DNA of 60,481 nt, from contig JAEXYA010000053.1 of assembly GCA_023451825.1 (NCBI GenBank), positions 1-60,481 of the forward strand, in the 5' to 3' direction. How positions within the stretch are numbered: the stretch's first letter is position 1; each line of letters starts with the position of its first letter. The position numbers were made by a program, and so were the translations under genes. Below the pieces are notes generated by a model. That model saw only the letters and a list, made by a program, of their open reading frames with translations, had not been told where the DNA came from and ran no database searches. This document shows positions 25,680-33,146 of the stretch, piece by piece. The stretch is from Pseudomonadota bacterium. Lineage in GTDB: Bacteria > Pseudomonadota > Alphaproteobacteria > Rhizobiales > Xanthobacteraceae.

Positions 25680-26927
25680 ATGACTGAAATTCGCGTTCCC
25701 ACGCTCGGCGAGTCCGTGACCGAAGCCACCATCGGCCGCTGGTTCAAGAAGGCCGGCGATGCCGTTGCCGTCGACGAGCCGTTGGTTGAACTCGAGACCG
25801 ACAAGGTCACCATCGAAGTGCCGGCACCGTCCGCAGGCACGCTCAGCGAAATCGTGGCCAAGGATGGCGAGACCGTCGCCGTCGGCGCGCTGCTGGGCCA
25901 GATCGCCGATGGTGCTGCTGGTGCCAAGCCGGCTGCGGCCGCACCGAAGGCTGAAGCTGCTCCGGCACCTGCCGCTGCTGCGCCGGCTGCCGCTGCCGCT
26001 GCACCGTCGAAGACTCTCGCTGCCGATACCCCACAGGCCCCATCCGTGCGCAAGCTCTCGGCCGAGAGCGGCGTCGATGCCGCCGGCGTTGCCGGCACCG
26101 GCAAGGATGGCCGCGTGACCAAGGGCGACATGCTCGCCGCCATCGAAAAGGCCGCCTCCTCGCCGACCCCGGTGAGCCATCCTGCTGCTGGCGTGCAGAT
26201 GCGCGCCGCCTCGCCGGCCGACGATGCCTCGCGCGAAGAGCGCGTGAAGATGACGCGCCTGCGTCAGACCATCGCCCGTCGCCTGAAGGACGTGCAGAAC
26301 ACCGCTGCGATGCTCACCACCTTCAACGAGGTCGATATGACCGCGGTGATGGCGCTGCGCGCGCAGTACAAGGACGTGTTCGAGAAGAAGCACGGCAACA
26401 AGCTCGGCTTCATGGGCTTCTTCACCAAGGCCTGCGTGCAGGCGCTGAAGGACATCCCGGCCGTCAATGCCGAGATCGACGGCAGCGACATCATCTACAA
26501 GAACTACTATCACGTCGGCGTCGCCGTCGGCACGGACAAGGGCCTCGTGGTCCCGGTCGTGCGCGAATGCGATTCAAAGTCGATCTCGCAGATCGAGAAG
26601 GACATCGCCGACTTCGGTCGTCGTGCCCGTGACGGCCAGCTCAAGATCGATGAAATGCAGGGCGGCACCTTCACCATCACCAATGGCGGCATCTACGGCT
26701 CGCTGATGTCGACGCCGATCCTGAACGCGCCGCAGGCCGGTATTCTCGGCATGCACAAGATCCAGGAACGTCCGGTCGTGGTCGGCGGCAAGATCGAGAT
26801 CCGCCCGATGATGTATCTGGCGCTCAGCTACGATCACCGCGTGATCGACGGCAAGGAAGCGGTGACGTTCCTCGTGCGCGTCAAGGAAAGCCTGGAAGAT
26901 CCGGCCCGTCTCGTTCTGGATCTCTAA
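25680..26927 (+). CDS. sucB: Dihydrolipoamide succinyltransferase (E2)
   Basis: This 415-residue E2 of the 2-oxoglutarate dehydrogenase complex has one lipoyl domain with the lipoylated Lys42 in ETDKVTIEV. An Ala/Pro linker covers about residues 80-117. The E1/E3-binding domain (VRKLSAESGVDAAGVAGTGKDGRVTKGD) follows, and a catalytic domain ends in YDHRVIDGKEAV with the active-site His and Asp. The ribosome site CAGGAAG precedes the ATG. Confidence 0.98.
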   Translation: MTEIRVPTLGESVTEATIGRWFKKAGDAVAVDEPLVELETDKVTIEVPAPSAGTLSEIVAKDGETVAVGALLGQIADGAAGAKPAAAAPKAEAAPAPAAAAPAAAAAAPSKTLAADTPQAPSVRKLSAESGVDAAGVAGTGKDGRVTKGDMLAAIEKAASSPTPVSHPAAGVQMRAASPADDASREERVKMTRLRQTIARRLKDVQNTAAMLTTFNEVDMTAVMALRAQYKDVFEKKHGNKLGFMGFFTKACVQALKDIPAVNAEIDGSDIIYKNYYHVGVAVGTDKGLVVPVVRECDSKSISQIEKDIADFGRRARDGQLKIDEMQGGTFTITNGGIYGSLMSTPILNAPQAGILGMHKIQERPVVVGGKIEIRPMMYLALSYDHRVIDGKEAVTFLVRVKESLEDPARLVLDL

Positions 26928-26944
26928 ACGAAAGGACGAAGCGG

Positions 26945-27202
26945 ATGCCGACGATAGCGATTATCGGCGGCGTCCGCATCGTCATCTACCCGAAGGACCA
27001 TCTGCCGCCGCACCTTCATGCCATTTTCGGCGAATTCGAGATTATGATCTCGATCCTGACTGGAGATGTTTTGCAGGGATCGCTTCCGAAAGCGAAATTA
27101 CGGCAGGTGCAGTCCTGGCTCGCTGCAAATCGCGAGCAAGTCGCTTATGTCTGGCAGGAAGTCCACGCGCTTCGTTACAATGGCGGGAGGATCGATCAGT
27201 GA
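26945..27202 (+). CDS. DUF4160 family protein
   Basis: This 85-residue protein has the DUF4160 core: IVIYPKDHLPPHLHAIFGEFEIMISI followed by GDVLQGSLPKAKLRQVQSWLAANREQV. The His-Leu-Pro-Pro-His-x-His cluster looks like a metal or nucleic-acid contact site, but the biochemical role is unknown. It begins 17 bases after sucB, and its stop overlaps the start of the DUF2442 gene by four bases (GTGA). DUF4160-DUF2442 pairs recur in bacteria like two-gene toxin-antitoxin modules; a toxic activity is unproven. Confidence 0.85.
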   Translation: MPTIAIIGGVRIVIYPKDHLPPHLHAIFGEFEIMISILTGDVLQGSLPKAKLRQVQSWLAANREQVAYVWQEVHALRYNGGRIDQ

Positions 27203-27510
27203 ATTACCGCATCGCCGACGTCTCCGTTGTTCGCTATCCCGTTCTGCAGGTCACGTTTGATGACGGCGTCTCGGGAGAGTACGACCTATCGGATCTGATC
27301 GCGCGCGGTCAGGTATTTCAGCCATTGCGCGATGAAGCTTACTTCAACCGGGTCGCTGTCGGCCCTCATGGCCATACATTTGGGTGGAATCTGGATGACA
27401 CCGGCCACGAACTTGATTTCTGCCCGGATGCCACACGCATCCACATTGAAGAACAGAAAGTAGCTGAACTGGCTGATCGCTATCGCGCGAGCCGTTCGGC
27501 TGCTGAATAG
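27199..27510 (+). CDS. DUF2442 family protein
   Basis: This 103-residue partner of the DUF4160 gene starts at GTG 27199 with GGGAGG upstream. The DUF2442 pattern is visible: VRYPVLQVTFDDGVSGEYDLSDLI, then the Phe/Asn-rich middle and GWNLDDTGHELDFCPDATRIHIE. The first half of the family in paired loci is usually thought to bind its partner or DNA. Its position between sucB and the SDR/lpdA genes means it is likely carried on the same transcript. Confidence 0.85.
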   Translation: MNYRIADVSVVRYPVLQVTFDDGVSGEYDLSDLIARGQVFQPLRDEAYFNRVAVGPHGHTFGWNLDDTGHELDFCPDATRIHIEEQKVAELADRYRASRSAAE

Positions 27511-27523
27511 CCCGGAGCTTGGC

Positions 27524-28270
27524 ATGACCGACAACGTCGTCATCATCACCGGCGGAAGCCGCGGCATCGGCCGTGCGACGGCGATGAAGGCTGCCGCGCA
27601 AGGCTTCAAAGTCGTGGTGGCCTATGCCAGCAACAAGGCTGCGGCCGATGAGGTCGTGGCGCAGATCGAAGCCGGTAATGGCAAGGCCATCGCGGTGAAA
27701 TGCGACGTCGGCTCCGAAGCTGATATCCTTGCGCTGTTCAAGGCGGCCGACGCCTTCGGCCCGCTGGGTGCGCTGGTGAACAATGCCGGCATCGTCGGCC
27801 CCAGCATTCGTGTCGAGGACATGACCGCCGAACGCATCAATCACATGATGGCGGTGAATGTCACCGGCAGCTTTCTCTGCGCCCGCGAGGCGGTGAAGCG
27901 CCTATCGACCAAGCATGGCGGCAAAGGCGGCGTCATCGTCAATCTGTCATCGGTCGCTGCGAAACTCGGCTCGGCCAATACCTATGTCGACTACGCTGCT
28001 TCCAAAGGCGCGATCGATACGTTCACGATTGGCCTCAGCCAGGAAGTCGCGACCGAAGGCATTCGTGTTGCCGGCATCCGGCCGGGCCTGATCGATACCG
28101 AAATTCACGCCAGCGGCGGCGAGCCCGATCGTGCGCATCGTCTCGCCGGCAATGTCCCGATGAAGCGCGTCGGCACGGCCGATGAAATCGCCAATGCGAT
28201 CGTCTGGCTTTTGTCCGACGACGCGTCCTACGTCACGTCATCCATTCTCGACGTGTCGGGTGGCCGTTAG
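27524..28270 (+). CDS. SDR family oxidoreductase in the sucAB-lpd string
   Basis: This 248-residue classical SDR has GGSRGIGRA at about residues 9-17, NNAG at about 86, the catalytic Ser in VNLSSVAAK, the Tyr/Lys in YAASKGA, and ends LDVSGGR. An SDR of this type lies between sucB and lpdA in several Bradyrhizobium relatives, so its place is conserved, but its substrate is unknown. GGAG lies about eight bases before the ATG. Confidence 0.9.
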   Translation: MTDNVVIITGGSRGIGRATAMKAAAQGFKVVVAYASNKAAADEVVAQIEAGNGKAIAVKCDVGSEADILALFKAADAFGPLGALVNNAGIVGPSIRVEDMTAERINHMMAVNVTGSFLCAREAVKRLSTKHGGKGGVIVNLSSVAAKLGSANTYVDYAASKGAIDTFTIGLSQEVATEGIRVAGIRPGLIDTEIHASGGEPDRAHRLAGNVPMKRVGTADEIANAIVWLLSDDASYVTSSILDVSGGR

Positions 28271-28321
28271 CACCTCGACACCCCACATCACCTTTACTTC
28301 CAAGCACCACAGGACTTCATC

Positions 28322-29722
28322 ATGGCTACTTACGATCTCGTCGTCATCGGCACCGGCCCCGGCGGCTATGTTTGCGCGATTCGCGCTGCACAGCTCGGCA
28401 TGAAGGTCGCCGTCGTCGAGAAGAACAGCACGCTGGGTGGCACCTGTCTGAATGTCGGCTGCATGCCGTCCAAGGCGCTGCTCTACTCGTCCGAACTGTT
28501 CGAGGAAGCAGGCCACTCCTTCGGCAAGATGGGCATCAAGCTGTCCAAGCCGGAGCTCGATCTCCCCGCGCTGATGAACTTCAAGCAGCAGGGCATCGAC
28601 GGCAACGTCAAGGGCGTCGAGTTCCTGATGAAGAAGAACAAGATCGACGTCGTCGTCGGCACCGGCAAGGTGCTCGGCACCGGCAAGGTCGAGGTGACCG
28701 CTGACGGCAAGAGCCAGACGCTGGAGACCAAGAACATCGTCATCGCTTCGGGTTCGGCCGTCGCCAACCTGAAGGGCATCGAGATCGACGAGAAGCGCAT
28801 CGTGTCGTCCACCGGCGCGCTGTCGCTCGAGAAGGTGCCGGGCAAGCTGATCGTGGTCGGCGCCGGCGTCATCGGCCTCGAGCTCGGCTCGGTGTGGCGC
28901 CGCCTCGGCGCTGAAGTGACCGTGGTGGAATTCCTCGACCGCATCCTGCCCGGCATGGATGGCGAAGTTGCCAAGCAATTCCAGCGCATGCTGGAGAAGC
29001 AGGGCATGACCTTCAAGCTCGGCGCCAAGGTCACCGGCGTCGACTCGTCGGGCAAGAGCCTGAAGGCGAACATCGAGCCAGCCGCCGGCGGCGCTGCGGA
29101 ATCTCTCGAAGCCGACGTCATCCTCGTCGCCATCGGCCGCACGCCCTACACCGCCGGCCTCGGCCTGCAGGAAGCCGGCGTCGCGCTCGATGAGCGCGGC
29201 CGCGTCAAGATCGACCATCACTTCGCGACCAATGTGAAGGGCGTCTATGCCATCGGCGACGTCGTCGCTGGCCCGATGCTCGCCCATAAGGCCGAAGACG
29301 AAGGCGTCGCCTGCGCCGAAATCCTCGCCGGCCAGGCTGGCCATGTGAACTATGACGTCATCCCGGGGGTCGTCTACACCACGCCGGAAGTCGCTGCCGT
29401 CGGCAAGACCGAGGAAGAACTCAAAGCCGCTGGCGTGAACTACACCGTCGGCAAGTTCCCCTTCACCGCCAATGGCCGTTCCAAGGTCAATCAGACCACG
29501 GATGGTTTCGTGAAGATTCTGGCCGATGCCAAGACCGATCGCGTGCTCGGCGTGCACATCATCGGCCGCGAAGCCGGTGAAATGATCCACGAGGCCTGCG
29601 TGCTGATGGAGTTCGGTGGTTCCGCCGAGGATCTGGCCCGCACCTGCCACGCGCATCCGACCCGTTCGGAAGCCGTCAAGGAAGCGGCGCTTGCCGTAGG
29701 CAAGCGCGCCATCCATATGTGA
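28322..29722 (+). CDS. lpdA: Dihydrolipoyl dehydrogenase (E3)
   Basis: This 466-residue flavoprotein reoxidises dihydrolipoamide with NAD. The FAD site GTGPGGY is at residues 10-16. The redox disulfide is Cys42/Cys47 in GGTCLNVGCMPSKAL. An NAD-binding GAGVIGLELG follows, and the dimer-interface base His is in HAHPTRSEAVKEAAL. It is the last member of the 2-oxoglutarate dehydrogenase gene string and is followed by a palindrome that may end transcription. Confidence 0.98.
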   Translation: MATYDLVVIGTGPGGYVCAIRAAQLGMKVAVVEKNSTLGGTCLNVGCMPSKALLYSSELFEEAGHSFGKMGIKLSKPELDLPALMNFKQQGIDGNVKGVEFLMKKNKIDVVVGTGKVLGTGKVEVTADGKSQTLETKNIVIASGSAVANLKGIEIDEKRIVSSTGALSLEKVPGKLIVVGAGVIGLELGSVWRRLGAEVTVVEFLDRILPGMDGEVAKQFQRMLEKQGMTFKLGAKVTGVDSSGKSLKANIEPAAGGAAESLEADVILVAIGRTPYTAGLGLQEAGVALDERGRVKIDHHFATNVKGVYAIGDVVAGPMLAHKAEDEGVACAEILAGQAGHVNYDVIPGVVYTTPEVAAVGKTEEELKAAGVNYTVGKFPFTANGRSKVNQTTDGFVKILADAKTDRVLGVHIIGREAGEMIHEACVLMEFGGSAEDLARTCHAHPTRSEAVKEAALAVGKRAIHM

Positions 29723-29739
29723 ACTTCGGCCGGCCCTGC

Positions 29740-29769
29740 GCATGATGCGGTTTTCGAACCGGATCATGC
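29740..29769. repeat. Short palindrome GCATGATGCGGTT/AACCGGATCATGC
   Basis: The arms fold around TTCG with one bulge. The ends GCATGAT and ATCATGC are typical of a dispersed Bradyrhizobium-type intergenic palindrome. It lies 17 bases after lpdA and may act as a weak terminator. Confidence 0.6.
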
Positions 29770-29805
29770 GCACGAAATACAAATGCCGGCACGGAGATTT
29801 TGCTG

Positions 29806-30336
29806 ATGATGCGACGCGCGTTACAGCCGCTCTGGTTCCTGCTCGCTTTGATCTTCCTGATCGAAGCGTGGCTGTGGGATCATCTCGAACCGGTCGTTGC
29901 GCGCGTCGTCGCCCTCATTCCGCTGCGTGCCTTCAAGGCATGGTGCGCAGCGAAAGTGGCGGACCTCTCGCCCTATCCTTCCCTGCTCGTTTTCGTCGCG
30001 CCGCTCATCCTGTTGCTGGTGCCGCTGAAATTCGCCGAAGTCTATTTGCTGGCCCATCATCTCTGGATCAGTGCGGTCATCCTGATCGTCGCCTCCAAAT
30101 TTGTCGGCATGGGCGTGCTTGCATTCTCGTTTGACGTCACACGCGACAAGCTGCTGCAGATTGGCTGGTTTCGTAAGCTCTACACATTCCTTGTCGATAT
30201 TCGGTCACGCGCGCGCGACTTCGTTGCGCCGGTGATGTCCCGCGTCAAGGCGATGATCGCGTCGTTCCGTGGACCATCGTCACGATGGATGCGCTTCGTG
30301 CAACGGATCCGCCACAGGGCGCATTCGCCGCGCTGA
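29806..30336 (+). CDS. Hypothetical membrane protein
   Basis: This protein of about 176 residues has three hydrophobic segments: LWFLLALIFLIEAWLW near the N-terminus, LLVFVAPLILLLVPL near 65 and WISAVILIVASKFVGMGVLAF near 92. A basic, Arg-rich cytoplasmic tail follows (VDIRSRARDF ... RWMRFVQRIRHRAHSPR). It resembles small uncharacterised inner-membrane proteins of Bradyrhizobium. ATG 29806 or 29809 is likely, with GGAG upstream. It precedes the hydrolase gene by 19 bases and is probably cotranscribed with it. Confidence 0.75.
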   Translation: MMRRALQPLWFLLALIFLIEAWLWDHLEPVVARVVALIPLRAFKAWCAAKVADLSPYPSLLVFVAPLILLLVPLKFAEVYLLAHHLWISAVILIVASKFVGMGVLAFSFDVTRDKLLQIGWFRKLYTFLVDIRSRARDFVAPVMSRVKAMIASFRGPSSRWMRFVQRIRHRAHSPR

Positions 30337-30355
30337 CATAACCGGGAGATCGGAC

Positions 30356-31258
30356 TTGGCTGAACTCGCACGCATCCGAACGCCCTTACTCGATATCGCC
30401 TATGAACACAGTGGCCCTGCCGGCGGCGTTCCGGTGATCCTGCTTCACGGCTTCCCCTATGACATCCGCGGCTATGACGACGCAGCCGCGCTGATCAATG
30501 CAGCGGGCGTCCGGACCATCGTGCCCTATCTGCGCGGCTATGGGCCGACACGATTTCTGTCGAAGGACACAATCCGCTCCGGTCAGCAAGGCGCGCTCGG
30601 GCAGGACCTGCTCGATTTCATGGACGCGCTGCGGATCGAGAAAGCCGTCGTCGCCGGCTATGACTGGGGCGGCCGCGCAGCCTGTGTCGTCTCTGCACTC
30701 TGGCCGGAGCGTGTGCACGGGCTTGTCAGCTGCACCGGCTACAACATCCAGGACCTGACCGCAGCCACGACACCTGTCACGCCCGAACAGGAAGCACGGT
30801 TCTGGTATCAATATTATTTTCACACCGAGCGTGGCCGCAACGGCCTCGTGCAGAACCGTGCCGGGATCTGCAAACTGCTCTGGCAGATGTGGTCGCCATC
30901 GTGGGATTTCGACGACGCCACTTTCGCGCGCTCGGCGCCGTCATTCGACAATGATGATTTCGTCGATGTCGTCGTGCACTCCTACATGCACCGCACTGCT
31001 AGCGTGGCCGGCGACCCGATCTACGATTTCGTCGAGAAGCGTCTATCGGCGCAGCCGAAAATCAGCGTGCCGACGATCGTGCTGCATGGTGCCGATGATG
31101 GCGTCGGACCGGTCAAGAGTTCGGAAAATCACGGCCGCCACTTTACCGGCCTCTATGAGCGTCGCGTGACGGCCGATGCCGGGCACAACATTCCGCAGGA
31201 AAAGCCGCGGGAATTTGCCGATGCGGTGCTTCAACTCTGCAAAACCGCATCGGCGTAG
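30356..31258 (+). CDS. Alpha/beta hydrolase (epoxide hydrolase-like)
   Basis: This protein of about 300 residues has the alpha/beta-hydrolase oxyanion segment VILLHGFPYDIRGYDD. The nucleophile elbow GYDWGGRA has Asp instead of Ser, which is typical of epoxide hydrolases and haloalkane dehalogenases. The acid/base end is LHGADDGV ... DAGHNIPQEKP with the catalytic His. The chosen TTG start at 30356 has GGGAG seven bases upstream and avoids overlap with the membrane gene. Longer in-frame starts begin inside that gene. Confidence 0.85.
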   Translation: MAELARIRTPLLDIAYEHSGPAGGVPVILLHGFPYDIRGYDDAAALINAAGVRTIVPYLRGYGPTRFLSKDTIRSGQQGALGQDLLDFMDALRIEKAVVAGYDWGGRAACVVSALWPERVHGLVSCTGYNIQDLTAATTPVTPEQEARFWYQYYFHTERGRNGLVQNRAGICKLLWQMWSPSWDFDDATFARSAPSFDNDDFVDVVVHSYMHRTASVAGDPIYDFVEKRLSAQPKISVPTIVLHGADDGVGPVKSSENHGRHFTGLYERRVTADAGHNIPQEKPREFADAVLQLCKTASA

Positions 31259-31262
31259 CACA

Positions 31263-31853
31263 TCACATCAAATGCACGGCATGCGGTGCGAACAGGCCGA
31301 TCGCCATGAAGGCAATGCCGGCAAGGCCAAGCACGCCGGCGACCCAGGACAGCACCAGCATGCCGGTGATGATCGTCGCTGATGCCATCACGATCCCGAT
31401 CTGGAATGCTGCCGACGCGACCTCGTAATGATGGTAGCGCGCGAGCGCGAGGTCGCGCTTGTGTTCGGCGTCCTTGGCGCGGGCGGCGAGTTGTTCCGAG
31501 CCTTCGCCGGTTTCCGGCTCGTTGCGGTAACGCTGGGCCGTCTTGTTCCAGTCGTCGATCTGCTTGGCCAGCGCAGCTTTCGCGGCGTCATCACCGACGG
31601 TCCCCATGCTGAGCTTGGCGTGTTCAGCGGTCGCCTGTACCACGGTGCGGCGGACGCTCTTGGCCTGGAAGAAGGCCCACAGATTCGAGGCCTCAACGTT
31701 CTTGCTGATCGATTCGGTCTGCGCGCCTTTGCCGAGCGTTTCCGAGAACGCCAGAAACAGCGCCAGCAGCGAAATCAGCAATGCGATCTTCTTGTTAGAG
31801 CCCGATGCATGCTCGGCATGCTCCGCGTGCTCCATACTCTCATGCGCGCCCAT
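31263..31853 (-). CDS. DUF4337 family membrane protein
   Basis: This protein of about 196 residues begins MGAHESMEHAEHAEHASGSNKK, a His/Glu/Ala-rich soluble tail. A membrane helix (IALLISLLALFLAFSETL), a charged coiled-coil-like region (about 60-140) and two C-terminal helices follow. This is the layout of DUF4337, of unknown function. The start was chosen because upstream sequence reads into a repeat. It converges with the hydrolase gene, with only four bases between their ends. Confidence 0.85.
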   Translation of the reverse strand: MGAHESMEHAEHAEHASGSNKKIALLISLLALFLAFSETLGKGAQTESISKNVEASNLWAFFQAKSVRRTVVQATAEHAKLSMGTVGDDAAKAALAKQIDDWNKTAQRYRNEPETGEGSEQLAARAKDAEHKRDLALARYHHYEVASAAFQIGIVMASATIITGMLVLSWVAGVLGLAGIAFMAIGLFAPHAVHLM

Positions 31854-31958
31854 CAGGTCCCCCAAGGCAAAAGCGATGGCAAAAGCGGCCGAGCATTGGC
31901 CGAACAAATTGTCGCATGCAAGGACAATGTGGAGATGACGCGGACGTAGCCAGTAACT

Positions 31959-32046
31959 GTAGGGTGGGCAAAGGAGCGAAGCGACGTGCCCACCTTCACG
32001 TGCACGGCTGGTGAAGGTGGGCACGCTGCGCTTTGCCCACCCTACA
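31959..32046. repeat. Palindromic repeat, family C (GTAGGGTGGGCAAAG), copy 1
   Basis: GTAGGGTGGGCAAAG at the left end pairs with CTTTGCCCACCCTAC at the right end. The inner GTGCCCACCTTCACGTGC and GGTGAAGGTGGGCAC also pair, so the whole 88 bases fold into one long hairpin. A second copy lies at 35360. It separates the DUF4337 gene from xerC. Confidence 0.85.
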
Positions 32047-32049
32047 ATC

Positions 32050-33036
32050 TCAGGCCCGCGGATGGGCCGTCTTGTAGACCTCGAACAGGCGCTCGGTATC
32101 GATGCCCGTATAGATCTGCGTGGTCGAGAGCGACGCGTGGCCCAGCAGCTCCTGGATCGCGCGCAGATCGCCGCCGCGCGTCAGGAGATGGGTGGCGAAG
32201 GAGTGCCGCAAGGCATGCGGGGTGGCACTGTCGGGCAGGCCCAGCGCCCCGCGCATCCGCTCCATGGTCAGCTGAATGATCCTCGGCGATAGTGGTCCGC
32301 CGCGGGCGCCGACGAACATCGGCCCTTCCGCCGGTAGCGGATGCGGACACATGGTGGCGTATTCTGCAATCAGCTCCAGCACATTATGCAGCACCGGCAC
32401 CATGCGCGTCTTGTTGCCCTTGCCATTGACGATCAGCACATCGCCCTTGCCCGGCGCCGGCACATCCCGGCGCTTCAACCCGAGGGCTTCGGAAATACGC
32501 AGGCCGGAGCCGTAAAGCAGTGCCATCACGGCGGCATCCCGCGCCCAGATCCACGGATCGCGATTCTCCCCGGCGCGCTCGTCGGCGTCGGCGAGGCGCT
32601 TGGCCGAGGCCATCTGCAACGGCTTCGGCAAGCTCTTGCCGATTTTTGGTGCCCGGATCGATGACAGGGCGCCGACCGAACCAAGCCCCTCGCGTTCGAG
32701 GAAACGAGCAAAGGATCGCAGCCCGGCCAGCGCGCGCATCAGCGAGCGACCAGCGATATCATCCCCGCGGCGCGCAGCCATGAAGGCGCGAACATCGTTC
32801 GCCGCGAGCTTGCCGAATCGCGGCAGCGAGACGAGCCCGCCCCAGTGATCCGCAAGAAACAGCAGGAATTGGCGCACATCCCGTGCATAAGCTTCCAAGG
32901 TCTTCGGCGACAGCCGGCGCTCGGCGCGCAAATGCGACAGCCAGCGCGCCATCTGTAGCGAAACATCTGCATCGGCGCAGACGAGGTCGATGGCCGGCTG
33001 CTTGGCCTCTGCTGGGGTGAGTTTGGGCTTGGCCAT
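32050..33036 (-). CDS. xerC: Tyrosine recombinase XerC
   Basis: This 328-residue site-specific recombinase resolves chromosome dimers at dif with XerD. The N-terminal SAM-like domain contains LRAERRLSPKTLEAYARDVRQF. The catalytic residues are visible: Arg in YGSGLRISEALGL, Lys in NGKGNKTRMVPV, His/Arg in HALRHSFATHLL, His in ELLGHASLSTTQ and the nucleophile Tyr in TQIYTGID. The start MAKPKLTPAEAK gives the family length. It is divergent from priA across 110 bases, as in several Rhizobiales. Confidence 0.95.
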   Translation of the reverse strand: MAKPKLTPAEAKQPAIDLVCADADVSLQMARWLSHLRAERRLSPKTLEAYARDVRQFLLFLADHWGGLVSLPRFGKLAANDVRAFMAARRGDDIAGRSLMRALAGLRSFARFLEREGLGSVGALSSIRAPKIGKSLPKPLQMASAKRLADADERAGENRDPWIWARDAAVMALLYGSGLRISEALGLKRRDVPAPGKGDVLIVNGKGNKTRMVPVLHNVLELIAEYATMCPHPLPAEGPMFVGARGGPLSPRIIQLTMERMRGALGLPDSATPHALRHSFATHLLTRGGDLRAIQELLGHASLSTTQIYTGIDTERLFEVYKTAHPRA

Positions 33037-33146
33037 CGGGCGATCCGGCAAGATGATTGAGGCGCAATTATCGTCGCAGCCGGTTGCCCAGCCGTTAAAC
33101 TCGCCCCGCACTGGCCCGGCTCCCCCAACCGTCCTAAATTACCCCC

